Shown here: piece by piece, positions 11,550 through 20,923 of the stretch
How positions within the stretch are numbered: position 1 is the first letter of the stretch
How the letters are laid out: every line of letters begins with the position of its first letter
Assembly: GCA_016794525.1 (NCBI GenBank)
Contig: JAEUJY010000155.1
Span: 86,995 to 150,994 of the forward strand
Direction: 5' to 3'
Length of the DNA stretch: 64,000 nucleotides
Origin: Myxococcales bacterium
GTDB taxonomy: Bacteria > Myxococcota_A > Polyangia > Haliangiales > Haliangiaceae
Program-made: the position numbers and the translations under genes
Notes under the pieces: generated by a model
Databases searched by the model: none
What the model was told of the DNA's origin: nothing
Seen by the model: the letters and a program-made list of their open reading frames with translations, nothing else

Positions 11550-12821
11550 ATGGCGTTGCGCCTCGGCGGCCTGGCCGATCTCGATCCGCGCGCGGTGCCG
11601 CTGCCGCTCGGCACCGAGGTGGCGACCCGCGTCGATCGCGCGGTCGGCGACCGGGTGATCACCGCCGGCGCGGTGGGCCGGGTGGTGGCGGTGGTCGACG
11701 GCGGCCTCGAGGTCGAGCTGGTCGGCGGCGGCCGCGCCCGCTACGCCCGCGACGAGCTGGCGCCGCGCAAGCTGGGGCAGGTGCGCTACGCCCGGCGCCG
11801 CGACGACGCGTGGCAGGCGCTGGCGCCGACGATCGTCCTCGACGTCGTCGTCGGCTCGCGGGCCTGGGGCCTGGCCGACGGCGGCAGCGACGAGGATCAC
11901 CGCGGCGTGTTCGTCGCGCCGCTGGCGTGGACCACCGGGCTGGTCGATCCGCCCGGCGACCTGGCCTCGGCCGACGCCACCGGCGCGTACTGGGAGGTCG
12001 GCAAGGCGCTGCGCCAGGCGGTGCGCGCCGATCCCAACACGCTCGAGATGCTGTTCGTCGCCGACGCCGCGGCGGTGCGCGATCCGCTGGGCGCGACCTT
12101 GCTCGACGTACGCGACGCGTGCGTGTCGCAGGCGATCTACGGCAGCTTCGGCCGCTACGCGCTGTCGCAGCTCGATCGGCTCGAGCACAACCAGCGCCTC
12201 GCCGATCACCGCGCGACGGTGCTGGGCTGGCTGGCGGCCGAGCCGACGCTGACGCTCGACGCGGTCGCGGCGCGGCTGGCCGACGCGGCGGCGGTGCGCG
12301 GCGACACCGCCGAGCTGGCGACCCGGCGCGCCCGCGGCTACGTCAAGCAGCTGTACCGCTCGCTCTACGATCAGGGCCAGCTGCCCGAGGCCACCTGGGC
12401 GGCGCTGGTGGCGGCGGCCGGCGGCGGCCTGGCGCTGGCGACCGCGCGCGATCTGCGGCCCAAGAACGCCTACAACCTGATCCGGCTGCTCGACGTCGCG
12501 ACCCGCTGGCTCGGCCTGGCGCCGGGCGAGGCGCCGCGGCTGCGCGTGCCCGACGCGCTGGCGCCGACCTTGCGCGCGATCAAGCGCGGCGAGGTGCCGA
12601 TGGCCGACGTGCTGGCGATGGCGCGGTCGATGACGCCGGCGCTCGAGGCGGCGCGCGCGACCAGCCGGCTGCCGCGCCAGGCCGACGTGGCGCGGGTCGA
12701 GGCGGCGCTGCGGGCGATCCGCCACGAGGTCGCGCGGCGCGCGCTGGCCGACGCGCCCGGGCCGTGGGGGCACGACGCGCCGCCGCCGCCGGTGGCCCGC
12801 TTCGACGAGGAGGATCGATGA
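11550..12821 (+). CDS. RlaP-type nucleotidyltransferase with an N-terminal beta-barrel-like extension
   Basis: 423 residues. Residues about 20-75 form a strand-rich segment (GTEVATRVDRAVGDRVITAG, then a GGLEVELVGGGRARY stretch) that looks like an SH3/KOW-like barrel. The catalytic core starts with VVGSRAWG (102-107 for GSRAWG) and SDEDHRGVFV (113-122), the G-S and Asp-x-Asp signature of the DNA-polymerase-beta nucleotidyltransferase superfamily in the RlaP (PF10127) style. The rest is helical, with FGRYALSQLDRLEHN and KNAYNLIRLLDVA, as in that family. RlaP proteins occur beside RNA ligase or RNA repair genes, but their reaction is not settled. It starts 8 nt after the flavoprotein gene and its TGA overlaps the ATG of a second RlaP-like gene. 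Confidence 0.75.
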   Translation: MALRLGGLADLDPRAVPLPLGTEVATRVDRAVGDRVITAGAVGRVVAVVDGGLEVELVGGGRARYARDELAPRKLGQVRYARRRDDAWQALAPTIVLDVVVGSRAWGLADGGSDEDHRGVFVAPLAWTTGLVDPPGDLASADATGAYWEVGKALRQAVRADPNTLEMLFVADAAAVRDPLGATLLDVRDACVSQAIYGSFGRYALSQLDRLEHNQRLADHRATVLGWLAAEPTLTLDAVAARLADAAAVRGDTAELATRRARGYVKQLYRSLYDQGQLPEATWAALVAAAGGGLALATARDLRPKNAYNLIRLLDVATRWLGLAPGEAPRLRVPDALAPTLRAIKRGEVPMADVLAMARSMTPALEAARATSRLPRQADVARVEAALRAIRHEVARRALADAPGPWGHDAPPPPVARFDEEDR

Positions 12822-13618
12822 CCATCGCCCGCCGCTTCGACGTCGTCACGCCGCACCAGGCCGCGGTCGCCCAGGCCTACCTGGCCGAGCGCGCCCGCGA
12901 GCGCCACCACCTCGTCGTCTACCTGTCGGGCGCCCACGCCTACGGCTTCCCGTCGCCCGACTCGGACCTCGACCTCAAGTGCGTCCACGTCGCGCCCACC
13001 GGCGATCTGATCGGCCTGACCGTGCGCGAGGGCGGCGCCGAGCAGATGACCGTGATCGATGGCGTCGAGGTCGACTACGGCTCGAACGAGCTGGGCGGCG
13101 TGCTGCGCGGCGTGCTGACCGGCAACGGCAACTACCTCGAGCGCCTGCTGGGCGCGCTGGTGCTCGACGCCGACGACGCGCTGCTGGCGGCGGCGCGGCC
13201 GCTGGTCGCCGCGGCGCTGTCGCGGCGGGTGGCGCGCCACTACGGCGGGTTCGCGCGCGCGCAGCTGGCCGCGGCCGAGGCCACGCCGACCGCCAAGAAG
13301 GTGCTCTACGTGCTGCGCACGGCGTGCACCGGCCGCCACCTGCTCGAGACCGGGACGCTCGAGACCGACCTGACCGCGCTCGCGCCCGGCTACGGCCTCG
13401 ACGTCGGCGCGCTGATCGCGCGCAAGCGCACCGGCGAGCGGGTCGCGCTGGCCGGCGCCGAGCTGGCGGCGTGGCGGGCGTCGCTGGCCGCCGCGATCGC
13501 CGCGATCGACGAGGCCGCGGCCCGCTCGGCGCTGCCGGCCGAGCCCCGCGCCGCCGCGACCGCCGATCTCGACGCGTGGCTGCGCGAGGTGCGGCGCCGC
13601 GCGTGGGACGCGGCGTAG
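12818..13618 (+). CDS. Second RlaP-type nucleotidyltransferase
   Basis: 266 residues. The core is LVVYLSGAHAYGFPSPDSD: the SGAHAYG turn (37-43) and DSDLDLK (48-54) provide the paired acidic metal ligands of a polymerase-beta-type nucleotidyltransferase. KKVLYVLRTACTGRHLLETG (about 162-181) matches the helical part of the RlaP family. It lacks the N-terminal barrel and about 100 residues of the previous protein. The GSRAWG glycine-serine of the neighbour is replaced by SGAHAYG. The gene overlaps the previous one by 4 nt (ATGA), so the two are translationally coupled and probably work together. The substrate is unknown. Confidence 0.75.
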   Translation: MTIARRFDVVTPHQAAVAQAYLAERARERHHLVVYLSGAHAYGFPSPDSDLDLKCVHVAPTGDLIGLTVREGGAEQMTVIDGVEVDYGSNELGGVLRGVLTGNGNYLERLLGALVLDADDALLAAARPLVAAALSRRVARHYGGFARAQLAAAEATPTAKKVLYVLRTACTGRHLLETGTLETDLTALAPGYGLDVGALIARKRTGERVALAGAELAAWRASLAAAIAAIDEAAARSALPAEPRAAATADLDAWLREVRRRAWDAA

Positions 13619-13627
13619 ACTGCCGGC

Positions 13628-14467
13628 GTGCTGTCCCGCCGCTCGCCCGCCGCGCTCGCCCTCGCGCTCGCCGTCACGCTCCTCGCCACCGCCTGCGCGC
13701 GCCGCGATCGCGGCGGCGGCGGCGGGCTCCGGCTCGCCGCGCCGACCCCGGTGGTCGGCGAGCGCCAGACGCTCACCGACGAGCTCACCTCGCGCAGCGA
13801 GGTCACCGCCGGGCCGGGGCAGGTGGTGCGGCTGGCGACCCACCGCAGCCGCCAGTTCGAGGTCGAGGTGCGCGCGGTCGCGGCCGACGGCGTGGTCACC
13901 GCGGCCCGGGCCCGCTTCGATCGCCACCAGGTCGAGCAGACCAAGGACGGCGCGACGACGACCAAGCCCAGCCCGCTGCAAGGCCAGACCTACGACGTGC
14001 GCGCCGAGGGCGACGCGCTGGTCGCGGTCCACGCCGACGGCAGCGCGGTGACGCCGGCCGAGCAGGCCGCGCTGACCGCCGACCTGGGCCGCGCGATCGG
14101 CAGGGTGCCGCCGCTGGCGGTGCTGTTGCACAGCCGCGCGTGGACCCGCGGCGAGCCGGTCGAGCTGGCCGCCGACGAGCTGACCGCCGCGTTTGGCCAC
14201 AACCCGATGATGCCGCCGGTGTCGGGCACCGCGCTGCTCGTCGGCGTGGCCGACGGCGTCGCGACCTTCGAGTTCGACCTGCAGCTGGCCCGCGACGACG
14301 CCGACGGCCGCGCCGAGTCGACGATGCGGCTGGCGGTGAAGGTCGACGTCGCGCGCGCCCGCCCGATCGAGCAGCGCCTGACCGGCACGCTGGGCGGCAA
14401 GGTCGCGGGCATGCCGTCGACCGGCACCGTCGAGGGCACGATCACCTACGGTTACGCGGCGCTCTGA
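13628..14467 (+). CDS. Hypothetical lipoprotein
   Basis: 279 residues, starting at GTG 13628, 9 nt after the nucleotidyltransferase stop. The signal peptide ends at the candidate lipidated Cys23 (LLATAC), followed by a basic and Gly-rich stretch. The mature part is beta-rich (VVRLATHRSRQFEVEVRAVA; TYDVRAEGDALVAVHADG) with a repeated 'G-T-v-e-G-t-i-t-y' ending. I do not recognise the family; it looks like a jelly-roll or lipocalin-like envelope protein. It is the last gene of the 9949-14467 run and converges with the VTT-domain gene. Confidence 0.6.
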   Translation: MLSRRSPAALALALAVTLLATACARRDRGGGGGLRLAAPTPVVGERQTLTDELTSRSEVTAGPGQVVRLATHRSRQFEVEVRAVAADGVVTAARARFDRHQVEQTKDGATTTKPSPLQGQTYDVRAEGDALVAVHADGSAVTPAEQAALTADLGRAIGRVPPLAVLLHSRAWTRGEPVELAADELTAAFGHNPMMPPVSGTALLVGVADGVATFEFDLQLARDDADGRAESTMRLAVKVDVARARPIEQRLTGTLGGKVAGMPSTGTVEGTITYGYAAL

Positions 14468-14492
14468 GCCTCGCTGGCGCTCGGCGACGCGG

Positions 14493-15050
14493 TCAGCCGG
14501 TGACCCAGCCGCTGACGAAGCTGGCCACCGCGACCACCGGCGCCAGCGCCAGCGCGCACCCGAGCACGTAGTCGCGGGTGCGGATCGGCGACAGCGCCAG
14601 CGCGTAGGTGACGGCCGAGTTGAACCACAGGATCAGCCGCAGCCCGAGCACCACCAGGAACGGGTGGGCCTCGAGGTGGCTGAACATCCAGCCGATCCGC
14701 TTGCCCTTGGGCCGCCACGGCGGCACGTCGCCGCGGCGCAGCGCGCGGGTGGCGACGAACGGCACGGTCACCGCCAGCAGGCCGCCGCCGTAGGCCAGCG
14801 CGAAGCCCAGCCACGGCCCGAACGCCAGCCGCGCGCCGACGACGAACGCCATGCCCGGCAGGCCGACCGACGAGCCGGCCACGAACACCACGACGAACAG
14901 CGGCGGCGCCCACGGCCCCATGTCGTCGAGCCAGCCCTTGACTCCGGCGGCGGTGATCGCGCCGGTGATCGTCATGTAGGCCATGACCCCGACGACGATC
15001 GCGATCGCGATCGCCAGCGCGATCCGGCGGCGCGTCCAGCGCGCGCTCAC
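14493..15050 (-). CDS. VTT/SNARE-associated (TVP38/DedA-like) membrane protein
   Basis: 185 residues, starting at GTG 15050, which overlaps the TGA of the upstream lipoprotein gene in a 4-nt GTGA junction. It has an N-terminal membrane helix (ALAIAIAIVVGVMAYMTITG). The VTT-domain core follows: PLFVVVFVAGSSVGLPGMAF, GARLAFGPWLGFALAYGG, and a later HPFLVVLGLRLILWFNSAVT segment. DedA and VTT proteins are implicated in lipid carrier or phospholipid movement across the membrane. The position of the conserved G-x-x-x-G-x-x-x-Y/P patterns supports this branch. The role in this organism is unknown. Confidence 0.8.
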   Translation of the reverse strand: MSARWTRRRIALAIAIAIVVGVMAYMTITGAITAAGVKGWLDDMGPWAPPLFVVVFVAGSSVGLPGMAFVVGARLAFGPWLGFALAYGGGLLAVTVPFVATRALRRGDVPPWRPKGKRIGWMFSHLEAHPFLVVLGLRLILWFNSAVTYALALSPIRTRDYVLGCALALAPVVAVASFVSGWVTG

Positions 15051-16189
15051 GGCGTCCGCATCCGGGTCGCCAGCGCGGTGGCGCGCGGGCTGGTCGGCGC
15101 CAACGCGGCCCACGCCACGTCGGCGCCGCAGCTGGCGGTCGGGGTGGTGGCGCGCCACGCGACGCCGGCCGCGGTCAGCACGAAGCCGCAGCCGGCGGCC
15201 GGCGTCAGCCCCAGCTCGGCGGCGGTGACGTCGGCGCGATCGCCGGTGCGCCACGCGGCCAGCGTGGCGTGGCGGGTGTCGGCGGCGGTGATCGCGCAGG
15301 CCAGGCTGACGACGTCGGCGGTGACCAGCCCGAGGTCGCAGCGGGCGGCGCGGGCGCCGGCGCCGCGGCGGCCCGGCGGATCGACGATCCGGCGCATCCG
15401 CAGCGTCAGCTGCGCCGCCTGCGCCGGGCCGACCATCGCCAGCACCGGGTACGACCACGTGCGGTCGCCGGCGCCGCCGGTGACCCGCGCGACGTCGCTG
15501 TCGGCGGTGTAGATCGCCGCGCTGGCGGTGGCGCCGTCGTCGACGACGTCGAGCGCGCCGGCGTTGTCGCGGAACGCCGCGGTGGCGACGCCGAGCGCGG
15601 CCGGCGGCCAGGCGGCGGCGGCCGGCTCGGGCACCCCGCCGTCGGCGGTCGAGCCGCGGATGATGAACTTCTGATCGCCGATCAGCACCAGCTGCTTGGC
15701 GACGACGCGGGCGCCGGCGCAGCCGACCAGGTAGCCGAAGCCCAGCTCGGCGGCGCCGTCGTGATCGAGATCGGTGACGCTGACCGCCGGCGGCGCGAAG
15801 CCGGTGAGGTTGCGCGCGGCGCAGGCGTCGGCGCGATCGTTGACCACCCGGACCTCGCGCTCGTCGGCGCCGCGGGTCAGGCGCGCCTGCAGCAGGATCG
15901 ACGTGGCCTGGTAGGCGCGGGTCTCGAGCAGGTACAGCGCGCCGGGGCCGTCGCGATCGACGAAGCGCACGCCGCCGATCACCCGGGCGCCGGCCGGCGC
16001 GCCGCGCGGCGCCGCGGCGTCGGGCTCGATCGCGGTCACCGCCAGACCGCCGGCGTCGACCGCCACCGCCGGCGCCGCCGCGTCGGGGCGGGCGCCGGCG
16101 TCGAGCGCGGCCGGCGGGGCCGGGGGGGCGCCCGGCGACCGCGAGCACGCCGCCAGCGCCAGCGTCCCCAGGACCAGGCGGTGGTGCAT
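15047..16189 (-). CDS. Hypothetical lipoprotein with a DxDxDG calcium-type loop
   Basis: 380 residues. Lipoprotein signal with Cys15 (LALAAC), then an Ala/Pro/Asp linker. The middle carries SVTDLDHDGAAELGFGY, a calcium-loop motif like those of FG-GAP/VCBS propeller repeats, followed by QLVLIGDQKFIIRGST. That combination resembles the 'tDlDgDGiaE...y.iRG' pattern of a family of bacterial surface proteins (M949_RS01915-like), but I cannot confirm it. Several Cys pairs (CAARN, GCAGA, SLACAI, GCGFV) suggest disulfides. It overlaps the VTT membrane gene by 4 nt, so the two form a unit. Confidence 0.6.
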   Translation of the reverse strand: MHHRLVLGTLALAACSRSPGAPPAPPAALDAGARPDAAAPAVAVDAGGLAVTAIEPDAAAPRGAPAGARVIGGVRFVDRDGPGALYLLETRAYQATSILLQARLTRGADEREVRVVNDRADACAARNLTGFAPPAVSVTDLDHDGAAELGFGYLVGCAGARVVAKQLVLIGDQKFIIRGSTADGGVPEPAAAAWPPAALGVATAAFRDNAGALDVVDDGATASAAIYTADSDVARVTGGAGDRTWSYPVLAMVGPAQAAQLTLRMRRIVDPPGRRGAGARAARCDLGLVTADVVSLACAITAADTRHATLAAWRTGDRADVTAAELGLTPAAGCGFVLTAAGVAWRATTPTASCGADVAWAALAPTSPRATALATRMRTP

Positions 16190-16250
16190 CGGCTGACGAT
16201 AGTCGGTCGGCGCCGCGAGCGCGAGCCGGCGCGGCGGTACCCTGCGGGCG

Positions 16251-17474
16251 ATGGCCCGCGACCGTCCCTACGACCTCATCCTGTTCGGCGCCACCGGCTT
16301 CACCGGCCGGCTGGTCGCCGAGTACCTCGTCCGCCACGCCGGCGCCGACCTGCGCTGGGCGCTGGCGGGCCGCAGCCAGGCCAAGCTCGAGGCGGTGCGC
16401 CGCGAGCTGGCCGCCACCGACGCGCGCGCCGGCGCGCTGCCGATCGTGCTGGCCGACGCCCACGACGAGGCGGCGCTGACCGCGCTGGCCCGCACCACCA
16501 CCGCGGTGTGCACCACCGTCGGGCCGTACCTGGCCCACGGCGCGGCGCTGGTGGCGGCGTGCGTCGCCGCCGGCACCGCGTACTGCGATCTCACCGGCGA
16601 GGTGCCGTTCGTGCGCCAGATGATCGATCGCCACCACGCGGCGGCGGTGGCGTCGGGCGCGCGGATCGTCCACTGCTGCGGCTTCGACTCGGTGCCGTCG
16701 GACCTCGGCGTCTGGGTGCTGCAGCGCGATCTCGAGGCGCAGCGCGGCCGCGGCGCGCCCAGCGTCACCGCGCTGTTCGAGATCAAGGGTGGCGCGTCGG
16801 GTGGCACCGTCGCCAGCATGCTCGGTCTCGTCGACGCCGCGGCCCGCGATCGCGAGGTGCGGCGGCTGCTGCTCGATCCCTACGCGCTCGACCCCGCCGG
16901 CGCGCCGCGCGGCGGCGATCGCGACGTCCGCGGCCCCGGCTACGATCGCGCGCTCGGGGCGTTCACCGCGCCGTTCGTGATGGCCGCGGTCAACACCCGC
17001 GTCGTGCGCCGCAGCCACGCGCTGCTCGACTACCCGTGGGGCGACGTCTGGCACTACGACGAGCGCATGGGCCTGCCGCGTAGCGCCCGCGGCGCGGCGA
17101 TGGCGGTCGGCGTGACCGGCGCGCTGGCCGGCTTCGTCGCCGCGACCCAGCTGGCGCCGCTGCGCCGCGCGCTCGAGGCCCGGCTGCCCAAGCCCGGCGA
17201 GGGCCCGAGCGCCGAGGCCCGCCAGCGCGGCCGCTACCGCGTGCGCCTGCACGGCACCGTCGACGGTGTCACCCGGGTGGCGACGTTCGCCGACGACCTC
17301 GATCCCGGCTACGCCGGGACCGCCAAGCTGCTGGGCGAGGCGGCGCTGGCGCTGGCGCTCGATCCGCCGGCGTCGGGCGGCGGCGTGCTGACCCCCGCGG
17401 TGGCGCTGGCCCCGGTGCTGGTGCCGCGGCTGCGCGCCGCCGGCGTCACGATCGACGTCGCGACGCTGGCCTGA
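16251..17474 (+). CDS. Saccharopine-dehydrogenase-like (SCCPDH / trans-acting enoyl reductase) protein
   Basis: 407 residues. The NAD(P) Rossmann motif is at the start: LILFGATGFTGRLVAEYLV, then WALAGRSQAKLEAV. A central GGASGGTVASML region (about residues 180-192) and the C-terminal GYAGTAKLLGEAALALA, which precedes a GGGVLTPA turn, are typical of the SCCPDH-like branch that includes mycobacterial trans-acting enoyl reductases. The substrate is probably a lipid or polyketide-type acyl group; true saccharopine activity is unlikely because the lysine-pathway domains are absent. The gene diverges from the 15047 lipoprotein and ends at a strong hairpin. Confidence 0.82.
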   Translation: MARDRPYDLILFGATGFTGRLVAEYLVRHAGADLRWALAGRSQAKLEAVRRELAATDARAGALPIVLADAHDEAALTALARTTTAVCTTVGPYLAHGAALVAACVAAGTAYCDLTGEVPFVRQMIDRHHAAAVASGARIVHCCGFDSVPSDLGVWVLQRDLEAQRGRGAPSVTALFEIKGGASGGTVASMLGLVDAAARDREVRRLLLDPYALDPAGAPRGGDRDVRGPGYDRALGAFTAPFVMAAVNTRVVRRSHALLDYPWGDVWHYDERMGLPRSARGAAMAVGVTGALAGFVAATQLAPLRRALEARLPKPGEGPSAEARQRGRYRVRLHGTVDGVTRVATFADDLDPGYAGTAKLLGEAALALALDPPASGGGVLTPAVALAPVLVPRLRAAGVTIDVATLA

Positions 17475-17480
17475 ACTGCT

Positions 17481-17506
17481 GGGAGGGTTTCTCGCGAAAC
17501 CCTCCC
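17481..17506. terminator. Perfect 10-bp hairpin between convergent genes
   Basis: GGGAGGGTTT and AAACCCTCCC pair around CTCGCG, 6 nt after the SCCPDH-like stop. It can serve both strands, as the M36 protease gene ends at 17641 from the other side. There is no U-run. Confidence 0.7.
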
Positions 17507-17640
17507 CCGCCGGGCCGGGGGCCTACCCCCGGGGGCTGTCGACGAGCCGCCGGGCGGCGTGCGGACCGCCCCCGAAAACGCCGAACGGCGCGTCGCCGCG
17601 CCGTCCGAACTCCGCGAGCCAGGCGCGGTGCGCCTCGCCG

Positions 17641-20600
17641 TCAGCGCCGCGCGCGGCGGCGGCGGCGGCCGACCAGCGCGGCCACGCCGAGCGCCAGGCC
17701 GGTCGCGGTCAGCGGGCCACCGGCGCCGCTGCCGGTCGAGCAGCAGCCGCCCTCGGCGCCACCATCGCCCGGGTTGCCGCCGTCCTCGATGGTGCAGATC
17801 GACGAGCAGCCGTCGCCGGGCGCCACGTTGCCGTCGTCGCACTCCTCGCCGGTGCCGACGGTGCCGTCGCCGCAGCCGGCCGGGGGCGCCTCGGTCTGGC
17901 ACACCGCCGAGCAGCCGTCGCCGCCGCTGGTGTTGCCGTCGTCGCACTGCTCGCCGGCGTCGACGGTGCCGTTGCCGCAGTCGGGCGGCGGCGGGCCCTC
18001 GGCCTGGCAGGTGGCCGAGCAGCCGTCACCGCTGGCGGTGTTGCCGTCGTCGCACTGCTCGCCGGCCTCGACGACGTTGTTGCCGCAGGCGGTGGCGCCG
18101 GCGCGGTAGCCGACGACGCACAGGTCGTCGATCGTCCAGCCGCCGAGCTCGAGGCCCTGGTCGCTCTTGAGCGTGAAGTTCAGCTGGACGCTGCCGTCGG
18201 CGGCCTGCGCCGACAGGTCGACGTCCTGGAACCGCCACTCCTTGTCGGTGTGGCTGGTCGACGAGTTGTTGCCCTGGTTGCTGTTGAAGTTCGACCACAG
18301 CGTCGTGCCGTCGGCCTGGATCGTGGCCTGGTCGAAGAAGCCGTCCTCGACGTTGAGCCAGCGCTTGTACTGCAGGCGGACGTTGGTGAAGCCGGTGGTG
18401 CTGATCATCGGGGTCTTGGCCCAGATGTTCGAGTTGGCCGCGTAGAGGCCGTCGCCGCCGGCCAGGTCCATGCCGTAGACGTTCTGGCCCGAGGTCGCCA
18501 TCCGCGGATCGCCGCCGTTGCCGGCCGGCACGCCGCGCTGCCAGACGTCGGTGCCGCTGAGCGCGCCGTGGGTCCAGGTCGGGTCGCTCTCGAAGTCGGT
18601 GCAGTAGATGTTCTCGACCGTGCCGACGAAGAACTCGTACAGCGGGTCGGCGACGTTGTCCGGGTAGCGGACGGGGTTGCCGCTGACGTCGACGCTGATC
18701 TTGTACTGCACGACCGAGCCGTCGGGCTGCGCCGGCATCGAGCCGACCAGCTCGGAGCCCTGCTGCACCAGCGCCACGTCGGTGGTGGCGCCGGCGCCGC
18801 GCAGCTTCCACGACAGCGTCGCGGCGCCGATCGTCGGCGCGGCGCAGCCGCCGGTCGGCGCGGCGATCGGCACGCGGATCTGGAAGCCCGAGCGCACCGG
18901 CGCGCCCAGGCCCGAGCCGACGGTGCCGCCGCCGGTGGCCAGGCCGTGGCGGCCGAACACCTCGCGCAGCGCGCACAGGTTGGGGGTGCCGTTGGCGAGG
19001 TTGCCGTCGTCGTCGTCGGCGGCCAGCGCCTCGGCGTAGGTCGACGGGATGTCGGTCGCGCGCTGGATGATCGCGTAGTAGATGTCGTCGGCCTTGGTGA
19101 CGCCGGCCGCGGGGCCGAGCGCGGCGATCATCGCCACCCGGACGTCCCACAGCGTGCCGGCGATGATCTCGCCGTCGGCGTGGACCTCGCCCTGGACGTC
19201 GTCGGGCCACTTCAGGTCGCGCGCCGGCTGCAGCTCGCGCAGCGCGGTGTCGTTGAAGAAGAAGCCGCGGCCCATGCCCGAGTCGCCGGTGATCGTCGCC
19301 GCCAGGTAGTCGGAGACGCCCTCGGACAGCGCGCCGTCGAAGTTGCCGACGCCCTCGATGATCGACTGGGCGTGCAGCGAGTGGCCGAACTCGTGGTAGA
19401 CGACGTCGGCGATGCGGCCGGTGTTCTCGCACTGGCTCGACGCGCGGTAGAAGTGGATGTCGTCGCCGGTCGAGTAGGCGTTGCAGTTGCCGCTCTCGTT
19501 GACCGTCGCCGAGATCTGCTGATCGAGGTACGCCAGGTTCGGGTTGAGGTTGGCCTTGGCGTAGGCCTTGACCGTGTGGGTGAACAGGTAGGTCGACAGC
19601 TGCGCGTCGTCGGTGGCGACCGTCGAGCGGTCCCACGACGCCGAGCCGCCGGGCTGCAGCGTCAACGTCGCGGTGGCCAGCGCGCCCGCGCCGTTGCTCA
19701 TCGCGACCAGCGGGCCGGTCAGCGCGGTGGTGACCTGCGCCGCGGCGGTGCCGGTCCAGGTGATCTGGCCCTGGGCGTTCGACGCGGTGGTCGCGGTGCC
19801 GACGCGGAAGTTGGTGAACGGCACCGGCGCGTCGACCCGCGGCCGCTGCGGGCTGCGGGTGGGGACGCGGTAGGTGATGGTGCCGGTCGCGAAGCGCAGG
19901 AGCGACTGCCGGGCGACGGGCAGGCCGTTGCCGGCGTCGACGAACACCCGCCAGCGGCCGGGGACGTCGGCGCTGGTCGACTCGACGTCGACCGAGACGA
20001 CCGCCTGCAGGTCGAGCCCGCCGGCGGCGCGCGCCAGGGGCAGCCAGCGCGGCGCGAGGTCGGTGGTCCGCACCCGGACGGCGATGCCGGTGGTGCGGCC
20101 GACCCACTCGACGGCGCGGGCCTCGGCGAGGCCCTGGCCGACCAGCGCGCCCGGCGTGCGGCCGGCGGTGGCCGGCTGCGCGGTCGAGCTGATCACGAAC
20201 AGGCGGTCGTTCTTGAACAGGAAGCCGACCGCGGCGCCGAGCACCGGCGCGCCGTCCTGGCGCTGCGCGAACGCGACCGTGCGCATCGGCAGGCTGCCGT
20301 GCAGGCCGCCGTGGACGGTGTTGGTCACCAGCGCGAAGTCGCCGAGGCGCGCGCCCGGGGCCAACAGCGGCAGCTGCTCGGCGAGCAGCTGCCACGCGGC
20401 GGCGGCGGCCTTGTCGGCCGAGCCGTTGGCGCCCGGCGCGGGGATGCCCTCGCCGTAGATGCGGAGCGGCACGCCGGTGGTGGTGTCCCAGACCGCGTCC
20501 CACGCGCCGTGGCGCGCCAGGAAGGCGTCCCAGGCGTCCTTGGCGCCGCGCGGCGCGGTGGCGCTGGTGGCGCGGGCGGCGCGCAGCGGCTGACCGTCGG

Positions 20601-20736
20601 CCACCTCCCACTCGCGCTCGCTGGTGGCGACGAGCGGGCTGACCGCCGTCGGATGGGGGCGCGCGACCGCGGCGTGTTGGGCCGAGGCGGCGAGCAGGAG
20701 AGCGAGCGTTCCAGACACCACGTGCGTGCGCGTCAT
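17641..20736 (-). CDS. Secreted M36/fungalysin-like metallopeptidase with DUF4215 repeats and MYXO-CTERM tail
   Basis: 1031 residues. Signal peptide ([20 protein letters not shown]) from ATG 20736, then an FTP/PepSY-like propeptide region (about residues 100-280). The catalytic part has HEFGH at 448-452 and EGVSDYLAA about 24 residues later, as in M4/M36 zinc peptidases. A beta-rich proprotein-convertase-like or CUB-like region follows. Near the end there are three Cys-rich repeats of the form 'CG.g.v..GEqCDDGN....DGCs..C', spaced about 30-32 residues apart. The tail [15 protein letters not shown], a hydrophobic segment and a run of Arg make a MYXO-CTERM sorting signal. The protein is thus probably displayed on the cell surface or released for extracellular protein breakdown. 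The gene is alone between two hairpins. Confidence 0.9.
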   Translation of the reverse strand: MTRTHVVSGTLALLLAASAQHAAVARPHPTAVSPLVATSEREWEVADGQPLRAARATSATAPRGAKDAWDAFLARHGAWDAVWDTTTGVPLRIYGEGIPAPGANGSADKAAAAAWQLLAEQLPLLAPGARLGDFALVTNTVHGGLHGSLPMRTVAFAQRQDGAPVLGAAVGFLFKNDRLFVISSTAQPATAGRTPGALVGQGLAEARAVEWVGRTTGIAVRVRTTDLAPRWLPLARAAGGLDLQAVVSVDVESTSADVPGRWRVFVDAGNGLPVARQSLLRFATGTITYRVPTRSPQRPRVDAPVPFTNFRVGTATTASNAQGQITWTGTAAAQVTTALTGPLVAMSNGAGALATATLTLQPGGSASWDRSTVATDDAQLSTYLFTHTVKAYAKANLNPNLAYLDQQISATVNESGNCNAYSTGDDIHFYRASSQCENTGRIADVVYHEFGHSLHAQSIIEGVGNFDGALSEGVSDYLAATITGDSGMGRGFFFNDTALRELQPARDLKWPDDVQGEVHADGEIIAGTLWDVRVAMIAALGPAAGVTKADDIYYAIIQRATDIPSTYAEALAADDDDGNLANGTPNLCALREVFGRHGLATGGGTVGSGLGAPVRSGFQIRVPIAAPTGGCAAPTIGAATLSWKLRGAGATTDVALVQQGSELVGSMPAQPDGSVVQYKISVDVSGNPVRYPDNVADPLYEFFVGTVENIYCTDFESDPTWTHGALSGTDVWQRGVPAGNGGDPRMATSGQNVYGMDLAGGDGLYAANSNIWAKTPMISTTGFTNVRLQYKRWLNVEDGFFDQATIQADGTTLWSNFNSNQGNNSSTSHTDKEWRFQDVDLSAQAADGSVQLNFTLKSDQGLELGGWTIDDLCVVGYRAGATACGNNVVEAGEQCDDGNTASGDGCSATCQAEGPPPPDCGNGTVDAGEQCDDGNTSGGDGCSAVCQTEAPPAGCGDGTVGTGEECDDGNVAPGDGCSSICTIEDGGNPGDGGAEGGCCSTGSGAGGPLTATGLALGVAALVGRRRRRARR

Positions 20737-20859
20737 GCGGACCTCCGTCGTGGGAGCGTGATGCCACCGCCAGGGCCATCGCCACAATCCGGCGGACCTG
20801 ACAGGTGCAAACACAACGTGCTGCTATGCCCGAGGAGCATGCTGCAAGCAGAAGCGAGG

Positions 20860-20895
20860 GCACATGTAGGACATGTGCGCGCCGCGTCGCGGCGC
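20860..20895 (-). terminator. Tandem hairpins after the 24567-20924 operon
   Basis: GCACATGT/ACATGTGC with loop AGG (20860-20878), directly followed by GCGCCGCG-T-CGCGGCGC (20879-20895). They lie just beyond the transporter-like gene's stop and before the AT-richer leader of the protease gene, which has its own start at 20736. Confidence 0.55.
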
Positions 20896-20923
20896 ACCCC
20901 GGTTCGCCGTCGACGAACTGGGG

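Noticed and set aside
16251..17474. Saccharopine dehydrogenase of lysine metabolism.
   Set aside because: The sequence follows the SCCPDH/enoyl-reductase branch, and no lysine genes are near.
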